Below, piece by piece: positions 55,401 through 64,000 of a DNA stretch of 64,000 bases. Source of the DNA: Druceiella hillmani (lineage: Eukaryota > Arthropoda > Insecta > Lepidoptera > Hepialidae); contig JAYKKI010000015.1 in the NCBI GenBank assembly GCA_039881145.1, forward strand, positions 30,421,001 through 30,485,000, given 5' to 3'. The notes below the pieces were generated by a model, which made no database searches, was not told the origin of the DNA, and was given only the letters and a program-made list of their open reading frames with translations. Position 1 is the stretch's first letter. Each line of letters starts with the position of its first letter. Made by a program: the position numbers and the translations under genes.

Positions 55401-58400
55401 ACCAACGTAAGTACAATTCAGTTTAGTATGTGCAAAGTGTCAATTATACGGGAAGCACACGTATTTGAAAGTATTTTTCAAGTGGTTTCTAAATTGTATG
55501 ATGTACGTTCGTGTTGATGTGTTAAGTAGTTTTAAGTGGTTTAAAAATTATGTTGTCTTGTGCTTAAATACGAATATTCATAAAGGTTTGAAAACAGAGA
55601 TGACTAAAGACATATATCCTCCAAAAAATTTGTGAGACTTACTGGCTTGTTTTAAACCACATATTGGTTTTAAAGCAAGCCAGTCCAATAGACAGATTGG
55701 AGGCAGGCAGCACAGGTACCATAACAACCTGTGGTTAGATTTAAGAAAAACAACAATTTTAAATTGTATTTGAGCCCAAAGGAGATAAAAAAAAAACGAG
55801 GAAGAAAGAAAGCTACCACTTCCAGTGACGAGAGAATATAAGAAATATCTGTGTAAAAATAGGAAAATGCCCAAGAGGTTAATCACACAATTTGTGAATT
55901 ACGCTGTAATCAAGATTTCAGATCGTACAGCTCACGGAAGTGTCGTCAACCATTGAAAGAAACCACTGCTTACACTAGCTTTGAAAACAAAATATCTTAA
56001 CTGACTGAAATCTTATCGAAACTGGACTGTGAATGGCTGAAGGAAGGTAACACTCTTTTCTAATATCTATTTACAATTCACAGTTCAATATTTCATAGGC
56101 ATATATTATATTGTTTTTAATTATATTCTTGTCGAAAAACTTATGAAATCAGTGTCTGCCACAGACTATTTTCTTGTCAGTACAAGGCTAATTATAGGTT
56201 CCGCTTCCCACAGTGATTTCTTCTTCTGTTTTTCAGATGATATATCGTCATCTATGACACAAAGAGCGTTGCAAATGGTATTGAATCAATCACTCATTTT
56301 GTAACATGTTAGCCTTATCTTCATATCAGCTCGCAAATACATTGGGAGATGTGGGTAGAAAATGTGTCCCACGATAATAAGAATATCGAGATGTTTAGCT
56401 ATTTCAGTGTTGGCTGTTTTAAGTTCTTGGCCAGTATTATGCATGTAATTACACAGAAGTTTGTGCATTTAGCAATCTTCTCATAAAAATTATTTCAGAA
56501 GAAATTGTAAAAATAGTCTATTGTACCTTCATCAAGGCAAGAAAATGGAACTTGAAAATGCTTATCCATTTTTTAGATTTAACATTGATTAATTCACAGG
56601 TATTGTACAAAAATGATTGTTGAATATATTTGGCGTTAATTTTGTAGAAATTCATTATTCACAATTAAATGAAACTACGTGATGTAGTATTATTTCTACT
56701 TTCTTTAATTTCTTTACCACGACCTAGGTTTCGTTGTATTACAACATCTTCAGGTGGGATATTAGCAAAGATATCTTTGGTAAAGAAATTAAAGAAAGTA
56801 GAAATAATACTACATTACGTAGTTTCATTTAATTGTGAAAAATGATTGTATCGGAAAGTGCATTTTTCAAAATTAGAATTGCTTTCAAATATTATTACTG
56901 AAAGATATAACTAAGTTTTTTTCAATGGTTTTGACAAAGTTTCGTGATCTCTGCCAGTTCCCACTTTTATTAAGGTTGGAGTTATTATGTTCTTATATCA
57001 TATTTAGAAGTTAATAAAGCTTTTATTGAAATATTGCTGATAAGAGTAGTGACAGTAAAGAGAAAGACTTAGTTATTTTTGTAATAGAATAATGAGTGAA
57101 GATTGACTATGGAACTGTATTCATTCTTCTGAAATTCATGATTGTGACGTCACATTTTCATAAAAACTGAAAATTTTGGATATTTTTCAGAAATTCCTTT
57201 TACTTAAAAAGAAACCTCTGCTAAAGTTTTGTTTTCATGCTTGCGTTTTTTTTCTCTCGGGTAGAGTTCTAAGTACTTAGCAAAAACATATTAAATAAGT
57301 TTTTATTGGAATAAAAAGTTCAATGATCAACCAATTTATAAATGTCTATACATCTTAAAAATTTAGCTGTATGTAATGTATATGTAAAGTAACATAGTAA
57401 AAATTAATTAAAATTAAGTCAATAAAGTCACAATTAATTCACTATACTCATTTTTAAAAAACTTGTCAAGTACAAGTAAAACTTGCAATACAAGGGTTCC
57501 GTACACATTTAGAAACTTGTAAACCATTTAAGGGTATTTTTATACTACTATTTACAAATGTGAATTTTTTACAGCATAAATATGTTGCCTAGAATATCTC
57601 TCACAGGCATAAAAACATGGCGCATATTTATAAAAATTTTAAGAACTGGCTATTATGCTTTAGTTTTAGAACTAGAGTGATAATGCTCTAGTTTTGAATC
57701 CTGTTTTTTTTTAAATTTTTTATTAATAATTTCAGAAATAAAGACGGCCAAATTTTTTAGAACATACATCTAAAAATGCAATATGAAATGATAAAAAATA
57801 TTTTTGTATTCCTCATAATGAGCCCTTTCACACTATAACCCACATGATATACGAAATTTTAAAAAAATATTGAGTACTTTGCTTACGCCCTCTTTAATTA
57901 CACTACTTTACAAATTTCAACTTATTTTATATACCCCGAAAGAAATGTATGTAAATATGTTAAACTACCTTCCTTAAACCTAAAAGTATCAGCAAAAATA
58001 TTCTATCACGTCACAATTTCTTTATACAAAAATTTATTTTTTTCAAGTACCCTACAATGTTGACGTCAGTTTAATGTTCATTAATTCGCTTCAAACGGCA
58101 ACTATTTTGTTTCAAATTAAATAAAAATGTCGAGCAGACAGTGTAGACACAGTTCTGATCATTTTTGCTACGTTTGTGGACAGTTTATATTTTCAAAAAA
58201 GAAGACCCATTGTAGATGCGTTAAAAAGTGCATATCTTTTGGATTTTCTGTTGCAAACCAAGATAAAAAGTGGGTGCCGCATGTGTTTTGCGAAAGCTGT
58301 AGAATCGTTTTACTCCAGTGGTCATCAGGAGAAAACGTACATCTTCCATTTGGTTCACCAATGCTATGGAGAGAACCCAGTAACCATGAAAATGACTGTT

Positions 58401-60460
58401 ACTTTTGTGTTACGAAGACGGCGGGATATAATACAAAAAATTAACAGAATATTATGTATGCCGAAGTTGCGTCTGTTACTAAGCCTATTTTACATTCGAA
58501 GGATCTGCCATATCCAGTTTGTCCCGGTAGTTCGAGTTCAAATTTACAAGCGGAGAAGGTGACTATTGTTATTGCACTGACATCCTGGGACTTTTTAAAG
58601 TAAGGAACCAAAAGTATGACAAAACAGAGTTACGCTTTTTCGTCGATTCTTTGAAATATAGCCAAAAACGGTATTATTACACAACGGAATATACTAATTG
58701 GCCATGCAGTGAATTGTAAAGAGTCCTATGAAACGATATGCACTTTATTAAATTTAATAAAGTATAAAGGACACCAATGGAACTGTTGTTTCCATTGTTT
58801 GTGGGACAGTAGAGCAAGACAACACCATTATGTAAGAAACGAATGGCCTATTTGAAATGAGTATATTCTAGGCAAAATGAACGTCAAACACGAGTCGTTA
58901 GTAGATCCAAAAGATATTACCCTACCCCCTTTACACATCAAATTGGGACTTATGAAAAACTTTGTCAAGGCGCTTGACAAAGATAGTGAGGCTTTCCGAT
59001 ATTTACAAACAATTTTTCCAAGCATAACTGAAGCAAAACTGAAAGTGGGAATATTTGTTGGCCCATAGATACGTAAAGTTAGGAAAGATCCTGAGTTTGA
59101 AAACCTTTTATCTATTAATGAAAAAGCAGCTTGGAAATCATTTAAGACAGTCGCGGAGGAATTTTTAGGAAATAAAAAAAGTGAACATTATGAACAAATT
59201 GTTGCTGATTTATTGAACAATTTTCAACAGATGGGTGTGAATATGTCCTTGAAGATTCATTTTCTCCACTCGCATCTGAGTTTTTTTCCAGAAAACTTAG
59301 GAAGCATGAGTGACGAACAAGGGGAAAGTTTTCACCAAGACTTAAAGTTTTTCGAAGAACGACATCAGGGATTTTGGAATGAAAACATGTTAGGGGATTA
59401 CTGTTGGTCCATTATAAGAGAAACCGATGCAAGTAAATATAAAAAAAAGGCAAAAATCAGCCATTTTTAATTTTAATTTTGTACTAGTATGCCTATTTTC
59501 TCAATTTTCAAGTAAATAAATATTTCGAAAACCAGATGTGACAGATTATTTGTATTATTTTTCCTGAATAAATCTTACCTAAATACACAATAAATTAACA
59601 AATTTGGCTGGGGTATAAAAACCGTGTAAAGTAGTGTTATTAAACAAATATTTTTAAAAAAGTTGTTTAGGTTCAAAATATGTGGGTCAATAAAATGTAT
59701 TACTATGTCACATTTGAAGTTTTTACATTGCAGAAAATCAGCTGTTTGGCAGTCGGATATATAGATATGTGAGTGATCTTATAAGAGTTCTGTTTTTTCT
59801 TAAGGTACGGAACCGTAGAAAGCACTCACATTTACCGCACTTGACCCTACGGAAGGGGAGATAATATCAGGAGCCATGAATGAAGATCCAACATTGAATA
59901 CCAGATTATTGCCGAGACAATTTGATACATCAATTGATACAATTTTGCTTAATTTTTGGAGTTGAAAGTTCACAACCAAATACCATAATTACTAATTATA
60001 ATTTCCAAAACCAAGGTTACAACAATAATGACACTACTTGGACAGCAACGAAGAAACCATGAATATAAAATTAAAATTAGTCTTGGTTTTATTATAGCCA
60101 CAATACCAGTTTGGAATAAATATTTTCGTTTCTATAATTTGTGATAAATGAACTTAAATAAACACAATAATATAAAATGCCAATCATGACAAATGGAAAT
60201 CTAAAATAAAACTGCCGAGTTAAAAAGGATACACAAGATGTCCCAAATGATGCGCGTATAACGGCAGCACCTGGTGCCATACTCTGGGCGCTCGTGCCTC
60301 TTCAAGGGCGGCACGTGCCCGTCGTCCACCAGCGCCGGCGGCAAATTGCCACAAAACGCCGCGAGCATCGCAGCGTCCCCATGCACTGTCTGTTGAGTCT
60401 GCAGGATCAGTGCCACCACTAACCATTGTAAGTTTCAGCCGGGCAAGTTGGGCTGCTACG
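33216..60460 (-). CDS. NUP160: Nuclear pore complex protein Nup160, C-terminal half (5' part beyond window)
   Basis: Nup160 is a subunit of the Y-shaped (Nup107-160) outer ring of the nuclear pore. In-phase exons in transcript order: 55138-55020, 54554-54382, 52925-52830, 51342-51210, 49138-48977, 47453-47136, 46598-46416, 38775-38606, 37442-37212, 33320-33216. Together they give about 562 C-terminal residues ending at a TGA. Matches to the family: LVQNYVALLKPWCEWN, MSYLDAGNAEAAYTAFCGAA, HSLVFRAELQAGHVRRAL, NPYYDFLYALHVHRQNYRK, LPHWLLAKYK and, near the end, SRSLWCPLNVIDQVVAEL. An upstream exon at about 60460-60235 seems to belong but changes frame. About 70 residues expected between it and 55138 are not placed. 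Several exons are GC- and alanine-rich against AT-rich introns. Introns reach 7.6 kb and are full of transposon debris. The identification is firm for the ten listed exons. Confidence 0.9.
34078..34719 (+). other. Cluster of exon-like open segments, unidentified
   Basis: Three short segments follow AG acceptors and read as plausible protein: 34079-34160 (GTSLIDISDYLLTVV then SFILAEVLHLTKVVK, faintly like the second helix of an H2A-type histone fold), 34557-34627 (YVEIILFLQPEENTDSIVAG) and 34648-34719 (KQYPEETQAREAKARAEVTE then AIEK and stop). A further frame from ATG 34166 to a GTAAGT donor at 34331 is very basic at its start. They do not join into a convincing gene: the first ends in a stop next to ATG 34166. 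They may be remnants of a small gene or retrocopy on the strand opposite NUP160, just beyond its 3' end. Confidence 0.25.
36905..37213. mobile_element. Foldback element, copy C, inserted on a NUP160 splice donor
   Basis: The element (36916-37202) is flanked by AATTTATACCT (36905-36915 and 37203-37213). It contains both arm versions, CGACCTAGGTTT at the left and GAAATCTAGGTCGTGGTAAA at the right. The right-hand target duplication overlaps the end of the NUP160 exon (37212), so the donor GTATAAATT lies inside the duplication and is repeated beyond the element. Confidence 0.85.
39830..40055. repeat. Degenerate tandem repeats
   Basis: The motif AAATGT(T/C)CTAT, an A-rich spacer, then GTATTCAGCC occurs at about 39838 and 39950, and a partial copy (GAATGTCCTATCAAAACACA) near 40026. 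Intervening GGCCCTG(T/C)CTTA-type blocks also recur. It lies in a NUP160 intron. Confidence 0.5.
40390..41900 (-). pseudogene. ZMYM1-like hAT transposase remnant in NUP160 intron
   Basis: Minus strand blocks in order: KKREKTSKIRLEIKSKGHHN near 41850 (TTF-like N-terminal zinc finger region, decayed), then 41533-41195 with AHVNKNLYILRCLIDCVVFY, QRHDESMESLTPGINRELVD and VFKGASKSIQDNILDAIYEV, then across a frame break IIQADETTDWTIIQQLVFIV, the start of the catalytic domain. The family has this order in ZMYM1-like hAT transposases. Frameshifts and stops show it is dead. A (TA)n tract interrupts its 3' end at about 40398. Confidence 0.8.
40398..40430. repeat. (TA)n microsatellite
   Basis: A run of about 16 TA dinucleotides at the 3' side of the hAT remnant. 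Confidence 0.9.
43261..43560. repeat. Short tandem repeat followed by a dispersed-repeat-like block
   Basis: TGTGTGCGAGCATGATTACTG occurs twice in tandem with minor change (43261-43315). Next comes CCCTACTAACATAATAAAAG with TTTCACGCTGAAATAATTCA, then a diverged second version (TCTTTCACGCTCAAATAATC). The CCCTACTAATATTATAAA-type start followed by TTTCACGC is a common dispersed repeat terminus in insects; the family is not resolved here. Confidence 0.45.
44175..44237. repeat. Perfect 28-bp inverted repeat with 7-nt loop
   Basis: Left arm 44175-44202 and right arm 44210-44237 are exact reverse complements around the loop ATTCTTG. A direct repeat of part of the arm (GTTAAAAATTTAAATATAG) precedes it at 44158. 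It lies in a NUP160 intron. Confidence 0.9.
44325..44392. repeat. Two-copy tandem repeat
   Basis: TCTAAAAATACACCTA then (C/T)AATAACTATCAA is repeated with a period of about 40 bp. No further function is visible. Confidence 0.7.
54784..54808. repeat. (TA)n microsatellite
   Basis: A short TA run in a NUP160 intron. Confidence 0.8.
55643..55728 (-). CDS. Candidate small NUP160 exon (unproven)
   Basis: An 86-nt open segment lies between a CCACAG acceptor and a strong GTAAGT donor. It starts in phase 0 and ends with two bases, exactly the phase needed to join the exon at 55138. It would add VVMVPVLPASNLSIG and about 14 more residues. The amino-acid match to Nup160 is poor, so this may be coincidence. 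It does not by itself fill the roughly 70-residue gap. Confidence 0.22.
56609..56849. mobile_element. Foldback element, copy D, with 12-bp target duplication
   Basis: The compact element (56621-56837) is flanked by AAAAATGATTGT on both sides. Arms of about 57 bp are nearly perfect inverted repeats (TGAAACTACGTGATGTAG versus CTACATTACGTAGTTTCA). The loop holds CGACCTAGGTTTCGTTG and CATCTTCAGGTGGGATAT. It lies in a NUP160 intron. Confidence 0.85.
57440..59825 (+). mobile_element. DNA transposon with GGGTTCCGTAC termini, carrying a broken transposase-like gene
   Basis: The left end has AACTTGTCAAGTACAAGTAA then AAGGGTTCCGTAC. The right end has TTAAGGTACGGAACC preceded by GGCAGTCGGATATATAGA. These resemble termini of a dispersed family common in insects (AAGTGCGAGTCGGAC..GGGTTCCGTAC). 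The pair encloses the decayed gene at 58127-59470, linking that protein family to these termini. Superfamily not assigned; a TSD was not resolved. Confidence 0.6.
58127..59470 (+). pseudogene. Decayed arthropod transposase-like gene (CYFC / LGLMKNFVKALDK family)
   Basis: The N-terminal part from ATG 58127 reads CYVCGQFIFSKKK, WVPHVFCESC and FGSPMLWREPSNHENDCYFC, a cysteine-rich domain. After frameshifts come HQWNCCFHCLWDSRARQHHY, then 58877 onward MNVKHESLVDPKDITLPPLH, LGLMKNFVKALDKDSEAF, a stop after VGIFVGP, and from 59213 NLGSMSDEQGESFHQDLKFF and HQGFWNENMLGDYCWSIIRE to a stop. The order matches multi-copy arthropod proteins I recall as uncharacterised, mobile-element-like. At least three lesions make it a pseudogene. 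Confidence 0.75.
60235..60460 (-). CDS. NUP160: Probable NUP160 exon with a reading-frame switch
   Basis: A GC-rich island follows an acceptor (TGCCTACAG, exon from 60460). The first part reads VAAQLARLKLT in one frame. The next part reads WLVVALILQTQQTVHGDAAML in the frame one base later, and this second frame has strikingly high third-position GC. Joined, the two resemble the Nup160 helical segment containing ARLAMCRDLLVLQ in the human protein. The first frame also stays open to 60220, and its end (PRVWHQVLPLYAHHLGHLVYP) is itself protein-like, so a second switch is possible. The donor is unclear: candidates include GTGTAT after 60235. A one-base assembly error is the simplest explanation; a real lesion is possible. 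Confidence 0.5.
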
Positions 60461-60783
60461 CTGTAGGCATAGAACATATTTTTATGTGATATTTCTTTTA
60501 ATTTTTATTCATATCAATATACATGTTATCAATGTTACTCTATATTGGTCAGGTACAATACATTTTGATATAGATGATATGGAAAATTGTAGAAAACTGG
60601 GGTATAACTATAATGTGTACTTTATTAACAGGTATAGCAAACACTCAAGACAAGAGTGAACATGGAAAATAGGAATTTATCATACTTGTCACCTGAAAGC
60701 AGTGATTTGAGGTCCAGTCAGCTAATACTTTAAGTTAACATTTATAGATAGTGGCATTTGCACATTTCCTTAATAACTACGAC

Positions 60784-60840
60784 ATAAAATGCCAATGGAA
60801 AATTAAAATTAAACTGCTGAGCTAAAAAAGATATACACTA
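60784..60840. repeat. Duplicate of the NUP160 exon-flank sequence
   Basis: ATAAAATGCCAAT, ATGGAAA, AAACTGC(C/T)GAG(T/C)TAAAAA and GATA(T)ACAC occur here and again at about 60174-60235, immediately beyond the suspected NUP160 exon. The upstream copy ends where the Tc1 terminus begins. Confidence 0.55.
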
Positions 60841-62296
60841 CAGCTGAAAAGTATTTGGTCATGTGCATTTTCCTTTATATTACTAAAACAATACACCTAT
60901 TACCATTTTACGTTTGTTTGTTTGAATCCTGGCACAAAATCCCTATCTATACCAAAAAGGTATATAACACATTTTTATTTGCCGACTCCTGGTTATAAAA
61001 CCAAAATAATGCTATCAAAGGAATTTCTTTGAAGTTAAACCTTAAAGTGTATCTATTGTTTAAATAAAGTTAATGCGCTGTCAATTTAAACAGTGTCTTA
61101 AAGTGTCCTTAAAATGATTTGTAAACTCGTAAACATTTAAGCGTAAATAGTATTTCAGTTTCTGAAGTCGTTTGACCAGAAATTCATTTTGTTTTGTGCA
61201 TAAAATGGGTAAAACCAAGGAACATTCAAAGAGACAAGAGGGATAATTATCGGCCTTCATAAATCCGGTAAAATAATTGTCAGATTTCAGGATTACAGAA
61301 GATACTGAGACAAATGGTTGACTATGTTGTCCAGAAATTTGTGACTCTAGGCATAATTTCCAACAAACGTCACCCAGGCAGGCCAAGTGGGACAACATCT
61401 AGTAAAGATTTAAGCATAGTTGTAAAGAGCAAACGTAATAGAGCTTTAACTGCACCTGAAATAGCAGCAGAATTCAACATTGGCCACAATAATCCTGTCA
61501 GTGTTTCCACAGTCAAAAGAAGACTTCTCGACACAGGTCTTAAAGGATGCATAGCAGTTTCGAAACCAATTCTTAAAGCTATAAATAAGAAATAGAGGCT
61601 TAATTGGGCCAGGAAACACAAGAATTGGACATCTGACGACTGGGGAAAGGCTCTCCAGAGTGACGAATAAAAGTTTGAAGTTTTTGGGTCTAAGAGGAGA
61701 GTCTTTGTCTGTTGACAGACTCACGAAAGAGTAGTCTCTGTGATGGTTTAGGGTTGCTTTGGTCGGTTTGGGATTGCTTTGGGTCTAGGGTGGGCGATCT
61801 TGTAAGCGTACAAGAAATTCTAAAGAAAGAAGACTCTTTCTTTAGAATTTCTTGCATATTTCTTTACAAAAACATTTTAGGAAATAAAATTGTGCCTTCT
61901 GGCATTCGCTTAAATGGTCCAGAATTTACCTTTCAACACGACAATGATCCCAAATACGCATCAAAGCTATGCACGAGCTTTTTAAAAGAAAAGGAATGTC
62001 AAAAGGTTTTAAAAGTTATGACATGGCTCCCATAGTCACCTGTCTGATACCGATAGAATTATTGTGGGATCAGCTTGACAGGCAGGTACGAACAACTTGC
62101 CTAACATCTCAAGAATACTTAATATTTGTAAATTGTGTCTAATTATTGCAAATAAATAATTTAATTTACTGTAAAGTAGTTTAATTTTTTTAATCTTTTA
62201 TAAAATCAACTTTTTCCTGATAGTAAATACCTTTGTCAAAGTAAAATAGTAAATACTTTTTTCTGGGTGGCCAAATATTTTTGTATGAGTGTGCCA
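60841..62296 (+). mobile_element. Degenerate Tc1-like element with recognisable termini
   Basis: The left terminus CAGCTGAAAAGTATTTGGTC and the right terminus (read inward ACAAAAATATTTGGCCA) are diverged inverted repeats. Transposase blocks on the plus strand: HPGRPSGTTSSKDLSIVVKS, VSVSTVKRRLLDTGLKGCIA, LNWARKHKNWTSDDWGKALQ, FQHDNDPKYASKLC and VLKVMTWLP. Stops, frameshifts and a local palindromic insertion (61811-61854) inactivate it. It lies upstream of the last identified NUP160 exon, probably in an intron. Confidence 0.82.
61811..61854. repeat. Perfect 19-bp palindromic arms inside the Tc1 remnant
   Basis: CAAGAAATTCTAAAGAAAG and CTTTCTTTAGAATTTCTTG flank the loop AAGACT. The left arm is normal Tc1 coding sequence (EILKKE region) and the right arm is its inverted copy, so the palindrome arose after insertion. 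Confidence 0.9.
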
Positions 62297-62328
62297 AATG
62301 ATGTATCATTTGGCACGCTCATACAAAA
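62279..62328. repeat. 23-bp palindrome at the Tc1 right end
   Basis: Arms TTTTGTATGAGTGTGCCAAA+TGA and its reverse complement, with one mismatch, surround the loop TGTA. A third, partial copy (GTGTATGAGTGTGTCAATTG) follows at about 62345. Confidence 0.85.
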
Positions 62329-62739
62329 TGGACATAAAAAGCAAGTGTATGAGTGTGTCAATTGATGTATCATTTTATTTTTAAATTTTTGAAACCAAAT
62401 CCCATTATTGTGATAAAGCTTTCCATTCATTTATACATCCTTCTGCCAAAGGTCTCCAGTTTATAAAAACGCTATTGTCTCTAGATGTTGTATTAGAAAT
62501 TATGTATAATTTATTTTTAGGATGGTTCCAATGGAGTTAAATTTTTTTTTACCTAGGAATGTAGAGTAGGGTAGGAGCAAGCTTTCTGAGTAGAGTAAAT
62601 GTACTTAATGCTTTTAATGCATATAAAATGCATTGAAGCTGTCGAAAAGATTAATTTTAGATCTGTTTTTAATGTAAGGTCTAGTAAGCTACAATTAACC
62701 TCCAATATTATGCATATACTCTAACAACTCCACAATTGC

Positions 62740-63660
62740 CAGTACCGAGCTCGGATAAATTCAGCTGGCCCAGTTGATAGAACAGTGCAAGGGTTCTTTG
62801 AATGGCAATAATGCTGGAGCAAGTGACAACTCTGTGGACTGTGTTATATTGGCATATTGAGGAACCCTCATCAGGTGGAGTAACCTGTTAATAGGGGGCC
62901 ACCAAAACTGGTGACTGCATCACTACTGCCTTACAAACTAGAGGGATCTATAAAAGCTAAGGAACCTCTTCTTAACATCATAGGCAACATTCTAGAGTGC
63001 TGTGTGTGACATCCTCCATATGGTTGAACTTACGCTTTAGAAAAACTGGATCTTTACAGATCACGCCTATGCAATGCGCCAGGTCATGATTTCATCATTA
63101 GAATACAGTATATACAGTATATGCTCAGTCTATTCGTGGCGAGAGCGCTGACCAACCTAATTAGTCAATTGGAGACATGCAAGGGGTGAATAACCACACT
63201 GCAAGAAAGGTGTTGGAAGGCAACAGGAACAATTGCATACAAGTACATATAGTTTTATTTCTGCATTGACAGGAACTTCTTAGGTGTAGGTTTTGTGATC
63301 CAGTAAAGATGGCTGTTTGTAGTGTTGAAGTTTGCACCGAAAAGCAATGGGTTATGTGCACTGAAGTTTAAAGGGATGTTACTTAATATCACATTCATCT
63401 GTGTGCGTGGTCCTATTGAAGACACACCCGAAGTTTGCCTTTAAATAGTGCTAGAGGCTTTTTGTAAGGCAGCCCCGAAACATTATGTCATAATAATCCT
63501 CAGAGATTTCAATGTCAAGTTGGGGAAGGAGGCAGACCTGCAACCGATCTTAGGGAAAGAGTGCATTACAGGTACAGCGAATGGAGTGGAGAACTGCTAA
63601 TTAGAATACAAAATGGTTATAGAAAGCTCTTCATTCCCTTGCAGAGTAACTTGCTAGGTT
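62740..63660 (+). pseudogene. RTE-type retrotransposon 5' region and endonuclease fragment
   Basis: The plus strand has a 5' region with CAACATTCTAGAGTGCTGTG and TGTGTGACATCCTC, then ARALTNLISQLETCKG, ITTLQERCW, LGVGFVI, FICVRGPIEDTPEVCL, a stop, and VIIILRDFNVKLGKEADLQP. The last block is the endonuclease motif that is usually GDFNAKIGKE, with G changed to R. The arrangement follows craniofacial-development-protein-2-like RTE endonucleases. Multiple stops; no RT domain in the window. Confidence 0.78.
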
Positions 63661-64000
63661 CTTCTGCACGGCCGGTTTGGAGACAGAAGGAGATAGGACG
63701 ACTGAGACTACGATCCTTCATGGGTTATAGTGGTAATGATGATGAGTTATTTGAACAAAAATACTAATAAATATTTTATGTAATGTAGCTTACAAATAAT
63801 GAACAAGCAAAATATTTTTTCACATCTGTCAAAGAGTACATAGTGTAAAATAATATTAATATTTGTCAATATTTGAACAAAAATACTAAGTGCTATGTAT
63901 TACCTTAAATATTAAAACTCATATCTACATAAGTAGGCACTCTCCTAATGCAATTTCTACACTTAAATGGTTTGTGTTAATTAAAATTTGAATCTGTTTA

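Noticed and set aside
56286..56468. Minus-strand open frame as the missing NUP160 exon
   Set aside because: No splice-site support and no similarity to the expected helical segment.

Overview
This window looks like nuclear DNA of an insect: AT-rich, spliced genes with GT-AG introns, metazoan-type housekeeping genes with kilobase introns, and many decayed transposons of families common in insects (mariner, Tc1, hAT, I-like, Jockey and RTE retrotransposons, TTAA-flanked MITEs, a tRNA-type SINE). No bacterial operons, CRISPR arrays or rRNA were seen. The species cannot be named from sequence alone.

Layout. 1-4611: non-coding, with inverted-repeat elements at 293-450 and 3059-3254. 4612-17041 (minus): a complete WASHC5 (strumpellin) gene, rebuilt here as 11 exons encoding about 1145 residues. 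Its introns hold a hAT-type MITE, a Jockey RT fragment, a 390-bp MITE, a deleted mariner and a Tc1 remnant. 17042-26182: transposon-rich intergenic DNA with a short hAT derivative, a TTAA MITE and a 4.7-kb degenerate I-like non-LTR retrotransposon (minus). 26183-29739 (plus): a complete three-exon SLC25A17 (peroxisomal carrier PMP34) gene of 284 residues. 29740-33215: a second copy of the 390-bp MITE, a very long (TA)n tract, a tandem duplication and a SINE. 33216 to beyond the right edge (minus): the C-terminal half of NUP160, a nuclear pore outer-ring subunit. Ten exons are rebuilt in phase and an eleventh shows a frame problem. The gene's 5' part lies outside the window. Its introns contain a ZMYM1-like hAT remnant, an element with GGGTTCCGTAC termini carrying a broken transposase-like gene, a Tc1 remnant and an RTE endonuclease fragment.

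The three host genes serve unrelated cell functions: endosomal actin nucleation, peroxisomal cofactor transport and nuclear pore scaffold. They are not an operon or a functional cluster. The most distinctive feature is a foldback element present in four copies (25.4, 28.0, 36.9 and 56.6 kb). Three copies have 11-12-bp target duplications, and one copy sits exactly on a NUP160 splice donor and duplicates it. I found no convincing evidence of a wholly new gene system.
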